Shown in pieces: positions 34,601-50,386 of a stretch of 64,000 nucleotides of DNA. Position numbers and translations under genes: made by a program. The stretch lies in NCBI GenBank assembly GCA_036785325.1, contig JAXIVH010000025.1, positions 2,493,103 through 2,557,102 of the forward strand, written 5' to 3'. The notes beneath the pieces were generated by a model, which worked only from the letters and a program-made list of their open reading frames with translations, searched no databases and was not told the origin of the DNA. Every line of letters begins with the position of its first letter. Position 1 is the stretch's first letter. Source of the stretch: Urophycis tenuis. Taxonomy: Eukaryota; Chordata; Actinopteri; Gadiformes; Phycidae.

Positions 34601-35258
34601 ACACGAGAGATGGTTGGGCAAAAGAATGAAAATATCTTCCGAACAGGAGGTACGCTTCTGTTAGGGCTCCAGTGCCACCACTCACGAGTCAAATAATGTT
34701 AACTGAGCAAGTTAGTCCTACTTTCTGTTGTGCTGTGTCTTAGCTAGTCAGCCAAACCCGCTATTCAGTTAACAGGCGACTTTGGCATCAGGCAAAATGT
34801 GTTTTGCGACTTTGGGCTATACAAATAAAATTGATTTTTGATTTGATATGAACCATTTAATTAAGAAGTCGCCGGCATCTAGCAATGTACTTCTGTTTTT
34901 CCAATGAAACCGGGACACTTAAAGTTTGAACCATCAGTGTGTCCAATATGAGACCCGTGCGCCGTTACATGATGGGCTAAAAGCCAATAGGAAAGCGTTG
35001 TGTGGTCACTTTATCAGCCAAAGATCGTCTATAAAATGAAGGTGATTGTTCCGTGACCTTGTATGATCACTACTATCGGCGGTATCAGCTGTAAATCCGA
35101 ATAAATAATGTGAACAGACATTAAGGCATTTAACACAAGCTGAGAGCAGTAAATGTGCTTGAGATGAAGTACATGATGATGTTGAGTGCAGGAAACATGA
35201 CAAAAAATGTCTGTAGCTCATGTAAATGTCTGGGCTGTGCAGTGCCTCTCTGCCTCAC

Positions 35259-35261
<3 letters not shown>

Positions 35262-35352
<91 letters not shown>

Positions 35353-35377
35353 CACAATGCACACACACACACACACT
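35262..35377. repeat. (CA)n microsatellite
   Basis: About 115 bp of CA with single TATA and ATG interruptions, in intergenic DNA. Confidence 0.95.
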
Positions 35378-36080
35378 GTTTTCATGACACACATCAGGCG
35401 AGTGCATTTCTGCAAATAATGTAAATAATATATTTTATATCATAGTTATTATAGCCCTTAAAGAACATCTGTATTACATTTAGAAAGAAATTCATAAATA
35501 TGTTTGAAATAAATTTTCTGTTTTTTTATTTTCCTTTTTATATCTGGTCATATGACTTTTTCTGTATTCATATGACACAAACACGGCATGAATATTCAGA
35601 AAGCCCAGGTTGTTCTGAAAAAAGGATGTATAATACTTGATTGTACCTCACAGGGCTGAGGTTTAACAAGCATTCTTACACAAGGAGACCAGGCGAGAGG
35701 AAGACAGAAGAATATGCCATAAATATGCCCCATAGGTTGGTGGTTATTCCAAGGCTTTACCCTCCCCCAAAAGTTTATGTTTTGTTTTATATAAGATCAG
35801 CGACGATGAAAAAAGTTCCCACTTTCACGATGATTTGAAATTATAATGAGTAATTAGTTGGTGTATTGTTTTAATGTGTACCAGATCAAAGAAGGTGAAG
35901 AGAGACAGGCTGAGTGCAGCGAGAGAGAGGTTTCAGATGAGCAGGTAGGAATGGTATGCTCTGACAAGGCACAATTTAAATACAAAAAGTCAAAAAAGCA
36001 ACATCAACATGATATCCTTAACATTATTTCCTGTCATGTTCACAAAACACTCCCCTGTGGTTTCTGACCATAAATAGGCA

Positions 36081-36310
36081 GGCGGCAGTAGCTCAGTGGA
36101 CAGAGCGGGTCGTCCACAAACCGTAGGGTTAGCGGTTCAATCCCCTTGATCCCCCTCCTCCAACTGTCCACATGTTGAACCCCACAAATGTACTGATTGT
36201 AAGTTGCTTTGGACAAAAGTCTATGAATGTTCTCATTCATCCAGGTCATGTTTAATCCGGCCAACAGAAGAAAAAAAAAAGCGTATGCTAAATGCCCCTT
36301 TACCCTTTAA
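36081..36310 (+). mobile_element. tRNA-derived SINE copy 4 with nested insertion
   Basis: Head (TAGCTCAGTGG) and body match the other copies. The 3' tail is split: TTTGGACAAAAG stops at about 36218, a 60-bp foreign piece ending in a short A-rich run follows, and GCGTATGCTAAATG resumes at 36281. AAAAG occurs on both sides of the piece, as expected for a short target duplication. The box spacing is otherwise that of copies 1-3. Confidence 0.85.
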
Positions 36311-36465
36311 ATAGAATCCAATTAATTTCTCGCATGAAGAATTGAAATGATCAACATATCTGAGACCTCCTGTAAAAAGCTGGGACAGGACAAGCCAACT
36401 TGACTAATAATTTTATATATATATCTCAACCCCCCCCCCATGTTCAACTCAAAGTTACACCCTTG

Positions 36466-39330
36466 TTTATCACAGACATATATATTGGTAGATGTTATTT
36501 TCTTTACCTTGGCATGTTCCTTGGCATGTTTCATCTGAAGGTCACACTCCGTTAACATCAGCTGATAAGAACGCGTCACACTAATACACCCGTGTATTAG
36601 TGTAACGCATTCTCATCAGCGGATGTTAACAGAGATGTGATCCACCTGTCAGTTTGGTGAACCACACTTCCTGTCAGTCCGCCGGGAGGGACAGGGGTGG
36701 GGGGGGGGGCTTTCTCACTTCAAAAGCCCCAGATCTTTTTTAAGCTTTTGGAGTTATAACAACCGAATGGTTATTGTTTCTTTCCATTAAATAGTATTGT
36801 CTGGAGCAGGCCCTGCAACTGAAAATGTAGGTTATGAATTAGAAGGGATTTAGGATTTGCCAGTGTCCAGCAGGTCACCCTAAAAGGGACTAGAATGCAG
36901 GAAATTGCATCTTAGAAATTAAAAATTTTCCCAACTAAGAACGCGGAAAGGGCAATCGAGAAGGTACGGCAGATGCTGGTCAAAGAAAGGATACAGTGCA
37001 CAGCGAACAAAATAAACAATATCGACATGGAGCTGGGGAAAAAATGGACCAATTCAAACAACACTTCCCCCTCAATGAAGAGATGGAGACAATAACACAA
37101 GACCATTTAAACAAGGTACACGAGAACACGAGTTTACCGAAACAAAAGCACCTTAAAAAACTAAACAAACTAATCTCTAAGACGAGGAAACGAGATCGGA
37201 GTAGCACACACATAAATGACGGATGGATATGCAATATATCAAGGCACCAGTTAACGAAGGCAGAGCGCAGGGTCCTATCACGTGGACTCAATTTCGCCAT
37301 AACAACAAACAAGTTCCCACACGAGGAGTTCATTCTTGCAACGGAGTTAGCATGTGAAAAAATACAGCATCAGGGACAGAAGGCAACACTACGAAATGAA
37401 ATAGCAGGCATACTAAAAAACAAAAGCAAAACAGGAAGCAAAGGCCATAAAAACACTAGCCAAAAATAAATACATCACAATACTACTGGCAGACAAAGGC
37501 AGAACCACTGTCGTTATGGATATGGAAAAAATATGAAAATAAATGAATGAAATGCTAGCAGACACAAACACATATGAGCTTCTCAAGAAGGGCCCCACAG
37601 AAGACAAGGAAAACACTGTGAAAAAAATATTGAAACCATTACTGGAAACCAACAAAATCGATAAACAGTCATACAATCACCTCATACCAACAGCACCCAT
37701 AACACCCTGGATCTATGGCACACTGAAAATTCACAAACCAGGAGCACCTTTACGCCCGATTGTGGACAGCATCGGGTCTGTAACATACAACCTCTCAAAA
37801 TCTCTCACATAAATAATAAAACCATTACTAGGCCAAACGGAACAACATTGCAAAAACTCAAAAGAGCTGGCAAAAGAACTTAGAAATATTAAAGTGGGTA
37901 AGGACGAAATATTAATACCACATGACGTCGTCTCACTCTTCACAAAACACCAGTAGAAGCAACTTTGCAAATAGTACAGCAACACCTACACAAAAGGACA
38001 AAAACCTCAAGAAACACACAAATTTGACAGTACAAGACATCAGTCAATTCACTCCACTTCATTGCCACCTCAACTTATTTTCAGTTCCGCACAAAAATAT
38101 GCAGGCAGAAAGAGGGATTTGCCATGGGGGATCCCCTATCAGCCATAATGTGTGGCTTATTTAGGGAACATCTGGAGAAGGAAGCAATAACATCAGCACC
38201 AGAGGAGTACAGGCCCACACTATGGACGTGGACGACATTCTGGAAAAAGTGTAGAGAGATGACAGACACAAGAACTCACAGATCACCTCAATTCCATTGA
38301 CCACACTGGCAACATAAAATTCACACATGAAGAAGAAACAGACAGATCCATAGCTTTTTTGGACATAAAAATCCACCACACGATTGAAGGAGACATTAAA
38401 ATAAAAAATCGTTAGGAAACCGACGCACACACAGACCAATACCTACTTTGGACATCAGAACATCCAATAGCACATGAACTATCAGTGGTTGGAACATTAC
38501 ACGAACAGGCAGCTTTAACAACGGATCCCAGGGACAGAGCACAGGAGGCGCAACACATACAGAATGCACTGAAAACATGTCAGTATCCACAATGGGCAAT
38601 ACAGAAAGGCACGCAACAGGTAAAAGACGAAGAGGAAACACAAACAAAGAAAAGGAAAAAACATAAGGAACACAAAAGGGAGAGCAGAGGAGCAGTGACA
38701 CTGCCTTACATCAGAGGGGTCATTGAGCACATCCAGAGGGTCATGAAAAAGCACCAAATCAACACACCGGTAAAACCACACCACACACAAAACTATGACA
38801 GCTGCTAGTTCACCCAAAGGACAAAATTGATCAACCCAATAAATGCAACGTCATATATGAAATACCATGTCTATCATGCAATAAAACCTACACTGGGGAG
38901 ACGGAAAGGAGTTTTACCACACGCAAAAAAGAACATAAAAAGGAATGTGAAAAGGAGACAGCTCAGAGACAAACAAGAACAATAAAGGGACAATGCCAGA
39001 GTCATTAAACAGGGAAAAAACCAATACCACTGTTGGATAAAGGAGGCGATTGAAATAAGAAAGCGGAGCCCGAAGACGACGAACAGAGATGAGGGAGCAT
39101 ATATGCTCTCCCAGTGCCGTCCTAGGGGGCGGCGGACTGACAGCAGGAGGTGTGGTTCACCAGTCAAAAAAACTGACAGGTGGGTCACATCTCCGTTAAC
39201 ATCAGTTGATAAGAACGCGTCACACTAATACACCCCTGTGACCTTCTGATGAAGACGGAAGTATTATCCGTCGAAACATGTCAAGGTAAAGAAAATAACA
39301 TCTACCAATATATGTGTCTGTGATGAAAGA
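36466..39330 (+). mobile_element. Decayed Penelope-like retroelement with inverted terminal repeats
   Basis: The plus strand carries, in several broken frames, a Penelope-type RT: an N-terminal block with RVLSRGLNFAI (about 37270-37300), KIHKPGAPLRPIVDSIGS (37730-37780), motif A DVVSLFT (37926-37946), motif B MGDPLSAIM (about 38124-38150) and motif C MDVDDILEKV (about 38223-38252). A GIY-YIG endonuclease-like end (VIYEIPCLSCNKTYTGETER) lies near 38850-38910. Stops and frameshifts separate these pieces, so it is dead. About 200 bp at the left (36466-36690) and right (39124-39330) are inverted copies of each other, and the left copy contains an extra palindromic duplication around 36550-36640. 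No target duplication was established. Confidence 0.88.
39241..39287 (+). ncRNA. Candidate hammerhead ribozyme in the Penelope-like terminal repeat
   Basis: The 47 nt fold by eye as a type I hammerhead: stem I ACCTT/AAGGT (39241-39245 with 39283-39287), core CTGATGA (39246-39252), stem II GACGG/CCGTC (39254-39258 with 39268-39272) with a nine-base loop, core GAAA (39273-39276), a minimal two-pair stem III (AC-AT-GT) and the cleavage-site trinucleotide GTC ending at 39282. One extra A (39253) sits between the core and stem II. Hammerhead motifs are known in Penelope-like elements. The inverted left copy has CAGATGA in place of the core and lacks stem II, so it should be inactive. Confidence 0.55.
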
Positions 39331-39575
39331 AAACTATAAATATTTACTTTAAATTATTTACTTTAAATGATTTAAATGCGCATAGGGTACGCTTCATCCA
39401 ACAACCAATTGTATTTTCTCGTATTTATGTCAATATAAAATGAACAAATTAATCGGAAACATTCTATCCCAAGACACCTTCATTTAGTTATTCTGTTTCG
39501 ACCCGGACGGTAAATATCCACGTACAGGAAGAGAGAGTCGCGTGGACCCATGGTGGACGAGCAGCAGTCGTCAAG

Positions 39576-40878
39576 ATGGAAAACACAACAGAAGGAACGT
39601 GGGAAAGTTTACCTGTAAAACTAAACGACAAAATATTGGAAACGCTTAGAGAAATGAAGTTCACGCATATGACACCAGTACAGGTATGGGCACACACAGA
39701 TCAATACGCGAGTGCGTGTTTCTCAAACCTTTTACTATGGTCTCCAAGTACAGAACACTCAACCCATGTCACTCATCTCTGTCTCTGTAGTCCGCATGCA
39801 TTCCACTATTCATGCGCAACAAGGATGTGGCTGCCGAAGCGGTAAGTGTACCGTCTAATGTAAATGATAATATATATTCTCCTCAAGTGACTTTGAAGTA
39901 ACACCACTAGGACACAGGATTGGAGCGCATACATCTTTTTTAAATCCACATGAAATCTACATCGACTGATATAATACACATTGATCAGTGGCTATATTAG
40001 ATACCAGCGACATCTCTAGCTTCTTAACAATCTGCATTATTCCAGGTAACGGGCAGTGGGAAGACGCTGGCTTTCGTAATTCCTATACTAGAAATTCTAT
40101 TGAAAAGAGAAGACAAACTCAAGAAAATGCAGGTATGCAAAGTTGTTGTTGTTTTTTTTTAAAGGAAAACAATGTATGTGTATTGTTTTTTGGAAGTGAA
40201 ACTGCATTACTATGTTATATACACATTTTTTTGTTGTTGTTTTTTTAGGTGGGTGCGTTGGTGATTACGCCCACCAGAGAGCTGGCCCTTCAGATCAGTG
40301 AAGTGATGGAAGGGTTCCTCCTGAAGTTCCCACAGTTCAAGTAGGCAAAGCGTGGAAGGAGAACATGTTGTTTATTAGTGTTAAAGAGTTAACTTTGTCA
40401 ATAACCAAATCCTATATACTGCATGGATTACATTGATCAATCAAGTATTCGAGCTATGCTCTATTTATAGAAGGACTTTGTGGACTCATTTGTGGCTGCA
40501 CATCAGAAACTCCATGCGCATGTCATGTGTATTGTGCTTTTCCAGGCAGATCTTGTTGATCGGTGGCAGTAACCCCATAGAAGATGTGGAGAAGTTTAAA
40601 GAACATGGGTAATTATTACCAGCCCATGGTCTTATCCAAAAGAATAAGATGCATCAGCATCACGGAGCCCCCCCTGGCAGCTTACTGATCCCTCCCCCTT
40701 CGTCCAGTTCCAATATAGTGATCGCCACGCCCGGTCGCTTGGAGGACATGTTTCGCAGGAAGGCCGATGGCCTGGATCTGTCCATCCTGGTCAAGACCCT
40801 GGATGTGCTGGTCCTGGACGAGGCAGACAGACTGCTGGACATGGGCTTCGTGGCCAGGTACGCATGCAGGCACACACG

Positions 40879-40946
<68 letters not shown>

Positions 40947-43900
40947 AAAATGTCTTGGACAAGTATTTGCATGGGAAACAGGTATGTGTTGCAAAACGAA
41001 ACATAGATTTGATTTTGATGCTTAGAGTGCTTTCATGGGGAAACATATCATTGTTTAAAGGGATTTTAAAACGGCCACTATCATGTTCAGTAAGTTGATG
41101 ACACTGTGGTATTTTGCCATCTTCTCAGTCTGAACGCTATCCTGGCCTACCTGCCCAAGCAGAGGAGGACGGGCCTGTTTTCGGCCACCCAGACCCAGGA
41201 GCTGGAGAAGCTGGTGAGGGCGGGCCTGAGGAACCCCGTACGCATCACAGTCAAGGAGAAGGGCGTGGCCGCCACCGCCACCCAGAAGACCCCCGCAAGA
41301 CTCTGCAACTACTACACTGTAAGTAACTCATAGCTGAAGTAACTACTACACTGTAAGTAACTAGTGTCTGAAGTAACTACTACACCGTAAGTAACTCATA
41401 TCTGAAGTAACTACTACACTGTAAGTAACTCATATCTGAAGTAACTACTACACTGTAAGTAACTCATCTGAAGTAACTAATAACTGAAGTAACTACTACA
41501 TTGTAAGTAACTCATATCTGAAGTAACTACTACACCATAAGTAACTAATATATGAAGTAACTACCACACTGTAACTAATATCTGAAGTAACAACTGTACT
41601 GTAAGTTACTCATATATGAAGTAACTACTACACGGTAACTATACAATACAATAAAGCCAGTCAACCTAATAATGTATAGACGATGATGACAATGTTATAT
41701 AAAGTAAAATAAGTAATCTTCTTCTGCCATTTCCAGATTTGTAGAATTGAGGAGAAGTTCAACAACATGGTAGCATTCCTACGGCAGCACAAACACGAGA
41801 AGCAGCTTGTGTTTTTCAGGTACGTCCACGCGATTCACCATCACTGTTCACTGTTATCTGAAGCCAAACGTTCAGTCTGTGAATTCAGATTCATGTCACA
41901 TGGAGGCCTACTGGTAGAACCATGTGATCAAACCTATACTATAGCGCACTCTGCCCTCGCTGTGGGTGCGGTCTGCGACTGGAGGTTCACAGTATCTCAT
42001 CCTCAGCACGTGTGCGTCCGTGGAGTATTACGGCCGTGTGCTGGAGACCATCGTCAAGAACGTCCCCGTCCACTGCATCCACGGCAAGATGAAGAACAAA
42101 CGCAACAAGATCTTCGCAGATTTCCGGGCGCTCAAAAGGTTGGTTAACGGCGTCCCGCATTTTCAATGTCTGGGATGAATAAAGTGCATCTCATGTTAAC
42201 TCTGTCCCGTGTGGTACTCCAGTGGGATTCTGGTGTGTACAGACGTCATGGCCAGAGGAATCGATATCCCGGATGTCAACTGGGTCCTACAATACGACCC
42301 ACCCAGTAATGCCAGGTAAAGGAGACTACAGTTCAGTTCAAGATTTGCTTTGTTTTGTTAAAGATGTCCCCCCCCCCTCCCCCAGTTTAGCTACATGTAA
42401 TTAATGAGCAGGTAGCCGTTTGGCATCGTCTCCCCCAAGGATACCTACAGTTAGACTGCAGACATTGGGATCCGAACCCAGATCCTTTACTCCTAGTGTT
42501 TGCTGTTATGTGTCGGTTGCCCTCCTATTATTGATGGGATTGTGTCTAACTCCCTGGGATTGTGTCTCTGTCTCAGTGCGTTTGTCCATCGCTGCGGGCG
42601 CACGGCACGCATCGGCAACCAGGGCAGCGCTGTGGTCTTCCTGTTACCCATGGAGGAGTCCTACGTGACCTTCCTGTCCATCAACCAGAAAGTAAGTCTT
42701 CGGGTTGTTGTGGATGAGCAATTCGGCCACAACAAAGTATGCAAGTGACTTTAATAACGCGCCTCGACAATTACCTTAAAGGTCCTTAATTACTTTGCAT
42801 GCGCGCACACAGTAACACATCAGCGCACACAAATTAATATTGAGAGCACTTTCCGCCATGTTTCTCTGCTCACGCGAGCCATTATGTGACCTACGAGGAG
42901 AAAGTCATTAATTGGGCGCGCACGCCAAGTGAAGCAGCAACGCCAACGACGCGAATGTGTGTCGTTGTCTTTTTGGCACTAAGTGGACAGAGTCGACCAC
43001 AGCCGTTGTATCCCTCAATGCGATTGGGTAATATGTTCAAGCACCTCTAGACCTGCTTGGGACGATTTCTCGGGGTCGCGCACATCAAGCAAGCTCACGT
43101 TTACACTGACGTCTCCAAACCAGTCTATAGGATAATTTTGAGGTGTCTTAAATCCATCTATTAAAACAAGGTAGTCCGCTCTGCACTCTGGACGTCCACT
43201 AAAGGCCGAGTTATGCTTAAGTTATACCTCCGCGTTGACGCAACGCTAGGGGGCTTACGGACCCTTTACGTCCTTGCAGACCCCCCTTGCGTCCACCGCA
43301 AGGGCCTGACGTGCACCTCCCAAAAATCCTAGACGTGTGTCGAGGCGACGCAACACCGACGCAGCGGAATTGGCTGTGATTGGTCCGCCAACTACATTCG
43401 CTGGAGATCGCTTTTCCGGTTTCCACTCGTAAACACCGCCATGGTATGATAAATGCTTCGACTGATTGGCGACAACATATATATATAACTTTTGCCTTCA
43501 TTTCTGTAACCTTTTTTTTACTCGCTAGTGATCCGTATGTAATGACCAGAATGGTCATTCTGGTCCCTCTACCGGTGTGGCAATGAATTGCATTTCGACA
43601 CGTAAACCCCACGCAGAACCATCACGGTCTCATGACTGCGTCCAAGCAACTGCCTGGCCATTGCGTGATCACTACATAATCCCTACGCAGAACCATAACT
43701 TAGCCTTAATTCTGAGCAATACCCAGTGAGCTGCGCATGCAGAAACCCACTCACGCGATGTTGTCGTTCTCACCTTGCATTGCCGTCATCACTAAAACGG
43801 TCCCTTCCACCGCCACCGCGTCCCTCTCTCCCAGTGTCCCCTCGAGAGGATGGCGCCGATCCCGGACGTGCAGGACATCCTGCCCAAGGTGAAGGCCATG

Positions 43901-45673
43901 GCGCTGGCCGACCGCGCCATGTACGACCGGGGCATGAGGGCCTACGTCTCCAGCGTGCAGGCCTACGCCAAGCACGAGTGCAGCCTCATCTTCAGGGTCA
44001 AAGGTGAGGGCCGCCAGTCTCACGCGCGATGCAACGGTCACCTCTCATCAGGGTGTTTTTTGAATAATTTAGTAAGCGCAGTGTGAACTATAATTGGGGA
44101 TAGGATATATAATTTATTGGTCATGCCCCAATAGTGCAACTCAAAACACTTTTTTTCCTCCCCAGATCTGGACTTCAGTGCAATGGCCAAGGGTTTCGCG
44201 CTGCTGAGGATGCCCAAGATGCCGGAGCTGAAGGACAAGACGTTCCCAGACTTCGTCAGGACGGAGGTGGACACCGACACCATCCGTTACAAGGACAAGG
44301 CCCGAGAGAAGCTGAGGAGGAAGATGCTGGCCGAGCTGAAGGAGCGCGGGCCGGCCCCGCCGGTCAAGAGGAACGTGGTGAAGAACCTGGCGTGGTCCAA
44401 GCAGAAGAACAAGAAGGACCGCAAGAGGAAGAAGACGGCCAAGAGGATGCTGGACGAGGTCAGTGTTCTGCCATGTTGACCGTCAGGGCTGGAATTCCAC
44501 TCGCTGCAGAGTAGACAACGCATACGTACAGTACGTGTACGCGTCACGGCTGCCCCCCTTATTCTGCGACCGTTTGGTGCGTCGGTCGCGCACTTTATTG
44601 CAAGCGAACGCAATGCGTCCGCAAGATGCAATGCTGACAAGAAACCTCAAGAAGAAAGTGACCGAGTTCTGAGTCGGAAGTTATTATTATCATTATGCAT
44701 GCCGGATACATTTCCGTCATTAAGCATGCCGGAAAGTTTCGAAGGGAGACTGCCGGACCTAGTCCTCAATTTCCCACACCTGTACGATCCATCTTTATAT
44801 GCATAGCGATAAGCATGCATGTCAGACCAGCTGGCGTCAGGTTGCGTTCGTTACGTTTCTTGTTTATATACATGAGTACGCAATACACATTCTTTTGTAC
44901 CATTTCCGGATCTGATATTACTGTGCTCTGCCCCAAGTGGAGACCTCCACTGTCATGCGTTTTGCCACGTAATGATGCAGCAAGTCTGCACACTAGGACA
45001 CGGCAGGGCGCATACGCTTACGCTTGGTCTAATAGGAAGTCTATCAGCACCCTAACTCATGGAAAAGATGACGGTGGGATGAAAACTTTAAAGTTTGCCC
45101 TTGAATGTTCTTCGCCACTCATTAGTGGAAGGCAAACAATGATGCCGTCTTCAACTGAAAAATGTGCCGTGATTGGTCGTTGGGATTAATGTCGACGCGC
45201 TGGGGTCACTGGAGACGGTTTTAATATCAAGCGAGGAGACAGCGGCCATATTTTATGTTGAATGTCAAGCAGAACATTAACGCACATTCGTTTCATCAAC
45301 GCGTTTCTTGCTTTTTCTGAAAGCAGTTAGGAAATACAAAAAAAAAAACCCTGAATAATAAGCATCTCCGTTCTACCCTCGACGTTTCAATGGGCTCACT
45401 GTGTGTAAAGAGTAACCCAGAGAGTGCATTAGTGCTGGGCTACTGAGACCCAGAGCTTCACTGAGCCGCTCCGTTGACCTTTGATCCCCGCAGGGCTCCG
45501 ACGGTGAGGACGAGGACCTGAAGGAGCTGCTGAACGACACCAGGCTGCTGAAGAAGCTGAAGAAGGGAAAGATCAGCGAGGAGGACTTTGAGAAGCAGGT
45601 GACGGACGCGCCGCTGGACTCCGCCCACACTGCATCGCCGCAGGCTTGTGACGGCGTCGCCAACGACGACTGA
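39576..45673 (+). CDS. ddx55: DDX55 DEAD-box RNA helicase, 14 exons, complete
   Basis: ATP-dependent RNA helicase, orthologue of yeast Spb4, acting in the nucleolus in 60S ribosomal subunit maturation. Exons: 39576-39683, 39791-39841, 40046-40132, 40249-40340, 40546-40608, 40708-40857, 41129-41318, 41737-41819, 42007-42138, 42223-42315, 42577-42691, 43835-44003, 44166-44458, 45494-45673; 1806 nt, 601 residues (human 600). Motifs appear in order: Q motif (MTPVQ), I (TGSGKT), Ia (PTRELALQI), Ib (TPGRL), II (VLDEADRLLDMGF), III (SAT), IV (LVFFSTCASV), V (TDVMARGIDIP) and VI (HRCGRTARIG). The C-terminal extension has the family's HECSLIFRVKDLDF block, a Lys/Arg-rich stretch (NKKDRKRKKTAKR) and the acidic EDEDLKELLNDTRLL. 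All junctions keep the frame. Intron 7 holds a tandem array derived from its own splice donor, and intron 11 a Harbinger-like MITE. Confidence 0.98.
40868..40940. repeat. (CA)n microsatellite in ddx55 intron 6
   Basis: About 73 bp of CA preceded by CGCA units, beginning 11 bp after the exon 6 splice donor. Confidence 0.96.
41307..41640 (+). repeat. ddx55: 34-bp tandem array copying the ddx55 exon 7 splice donor
   Basis: Units of the form ACTACTACACT-GTAAGTAACT plus CATATCTGAAGTA repeat about ten times from the end of exon 7 into intron 7. The exon end (AACTACTACACT) and the true donor GTAAGT at 41319 are the first unit. GTAAGT recurs at 41353, 41387, 41421 and 41455 (exact 34-bp steps) and at 41503 and 41601, with mutated copies between. 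Confidence 0.93.
43203..43706. mobile_element. PIF/Harbinger-type MITE with TAA target duplication (ddx55 intron 11)
   Basis: The ends read AGGCCGAGTTATGCTT and, inverted, AGGCTAAGTTATGGTT, a terminal inverted repeat with three differences in 16 positions. TAA flanks the element on both sides (43200-43202 and 43707-43709), fitting the TWA targets of PIF/Harbinger elements. The 504-bp interior has no transposase frame. A (TATA)n stretch sits at 43480-43488. Confidence 0.75.
44459..45493 (+). other. ddx55 intron 13, about 1 kb, no feature recognised
   Basis: GC-moderate unique-looking DNA with the phrases CATGCCGG at 44698 and 44726 repeated in a short direct duplication. No transposon ends, tRNA gene or conserved exon could be read. 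Confidence 0.5.
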
Positions 45674-45935
45674 CCCGAGGCGGTGCAGACTCTGTCTTCA
45701 CCTCCCTCTGAAGACTGACTGACTTTTACAATACCCCCCCCCCCCCACCCTGTGAGAAAGTAAACGATTGTTCTGCGCATCACCACGAAATGAAAAAATC
45801 CACTTAGTGCGAGTGGAATTCTCCACATGGATTTGACAGTATTTGTATACGTTGTTATTAAATGTATAAATAACACTGTGGCGACTTTGTTCCAACATGG
45901 GTTTTTTTTGGTGTTTTTTTTAATTTGTAGATGTT

Positions 45936-49487
<3,552 letters not shown>

Positions 49488-50247
49488 GTTGAATGTACAA
49501 TGTACAATGCGGCCAAAAACACGAAGCTGTTATTATATGCCAATTACGTCAGCCAACAAAACAACCCCCCTATGAATTGTAACGCGTCCACCTGAAGCGT
49601 TTGACACATGCGTGCTAGACTTGCTCGCACTGTCGCTTTCCTTCAAATAAACACGGGATTTCACAAGATTTAATGCACAAATAAGTAGACAAACCCGATA
49701 AACGTAACTACTTCCTCCGGTTTGTTTGTCAATGTAATAACGCTAACTTCAATCCTCCAAATAAGTTGCTAGTCACACAACCAACTCGTTTAGCAGTGTT
49801 GTCGAGCGTTACCGTCTGGCGCGAGTTGATGACGTATGTTCTGCATCAAAATATTAGACCAATCGAAATAGCTGGAAATAGAACCATTGATTTAAGTACA
49901 ACTGCTGTTTTGTAGAGACATATTAAAAACTTGTTTACGACGAGAAAAATAATGGCTGGATTAATTGTATGTGCTGGACCTGTGAATATGTTGTCAACAT
50001 ATCATATCCCTCAGGATTGACATCAATAAAAAAGTGGGGGAAAAAAACACACAAAGTGAAGAAAAAAAACGTTTCACGTTAGGAAAACGACAGGAAAAAT
50101 ACAGCAATTGATACATTACAGTTTTTCTATGGAGGATGTTGTCTGGGTTAAGCGGGCCCCCAGATAGCATTAGTTTTAAACAACATTGTTGTCCTACATG
50201 GTTCTTATTTAATTACAAATCCATGCAAGCATATAGACAAACTTCAA

Positions 50248-50299
<52 letters not shown>

Positions 50300-50386
50300 A
50301 AGTATGACTTTCACACAAGGCAACAAGCACACTTAAAAAAAAAAGTTGTATTTATATTTAGAAATAAACACCAGTTCCCATATAAA
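49488..50386. other. Intergenic DNA between eif2b1 and catsper3
   Basis: AT-rich sequence with no recognisable exon. An (AAAT)n microsatellite of about 48 bp lies at 50252-50299. It should hold the eif2b1 promoter at its left and the catsper3 3' UTR at its right. No sense-strand poly(A) tail follows the catsper3 stop; the homopolymer near 50335 is poly(T) in the catsper3 direction. Confidence 0.6.

Larger units (their letters stand above)
32991..36080. other. Intergenic DNA between tmed2 and the Penelope-like element
   Basis: No gene exon was recognised. The stretch holds a short TG array near 33635, a palindrome-rich MITE-like element at 34090-34600, a fish-repeat tail-like phrase (TACAAATAAAATTGATTT) at about 34817, and a 115-bp CA array at 35262-35377. 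Confidence 0.55.

Noticed and set aside
41319..41640. Regular 34-bp spacing resembling a CRISPR array
   Set aside because: The units are contiguous tandem copies without unique spacers, derived from an exon-intron junction in a vertebrate gene.
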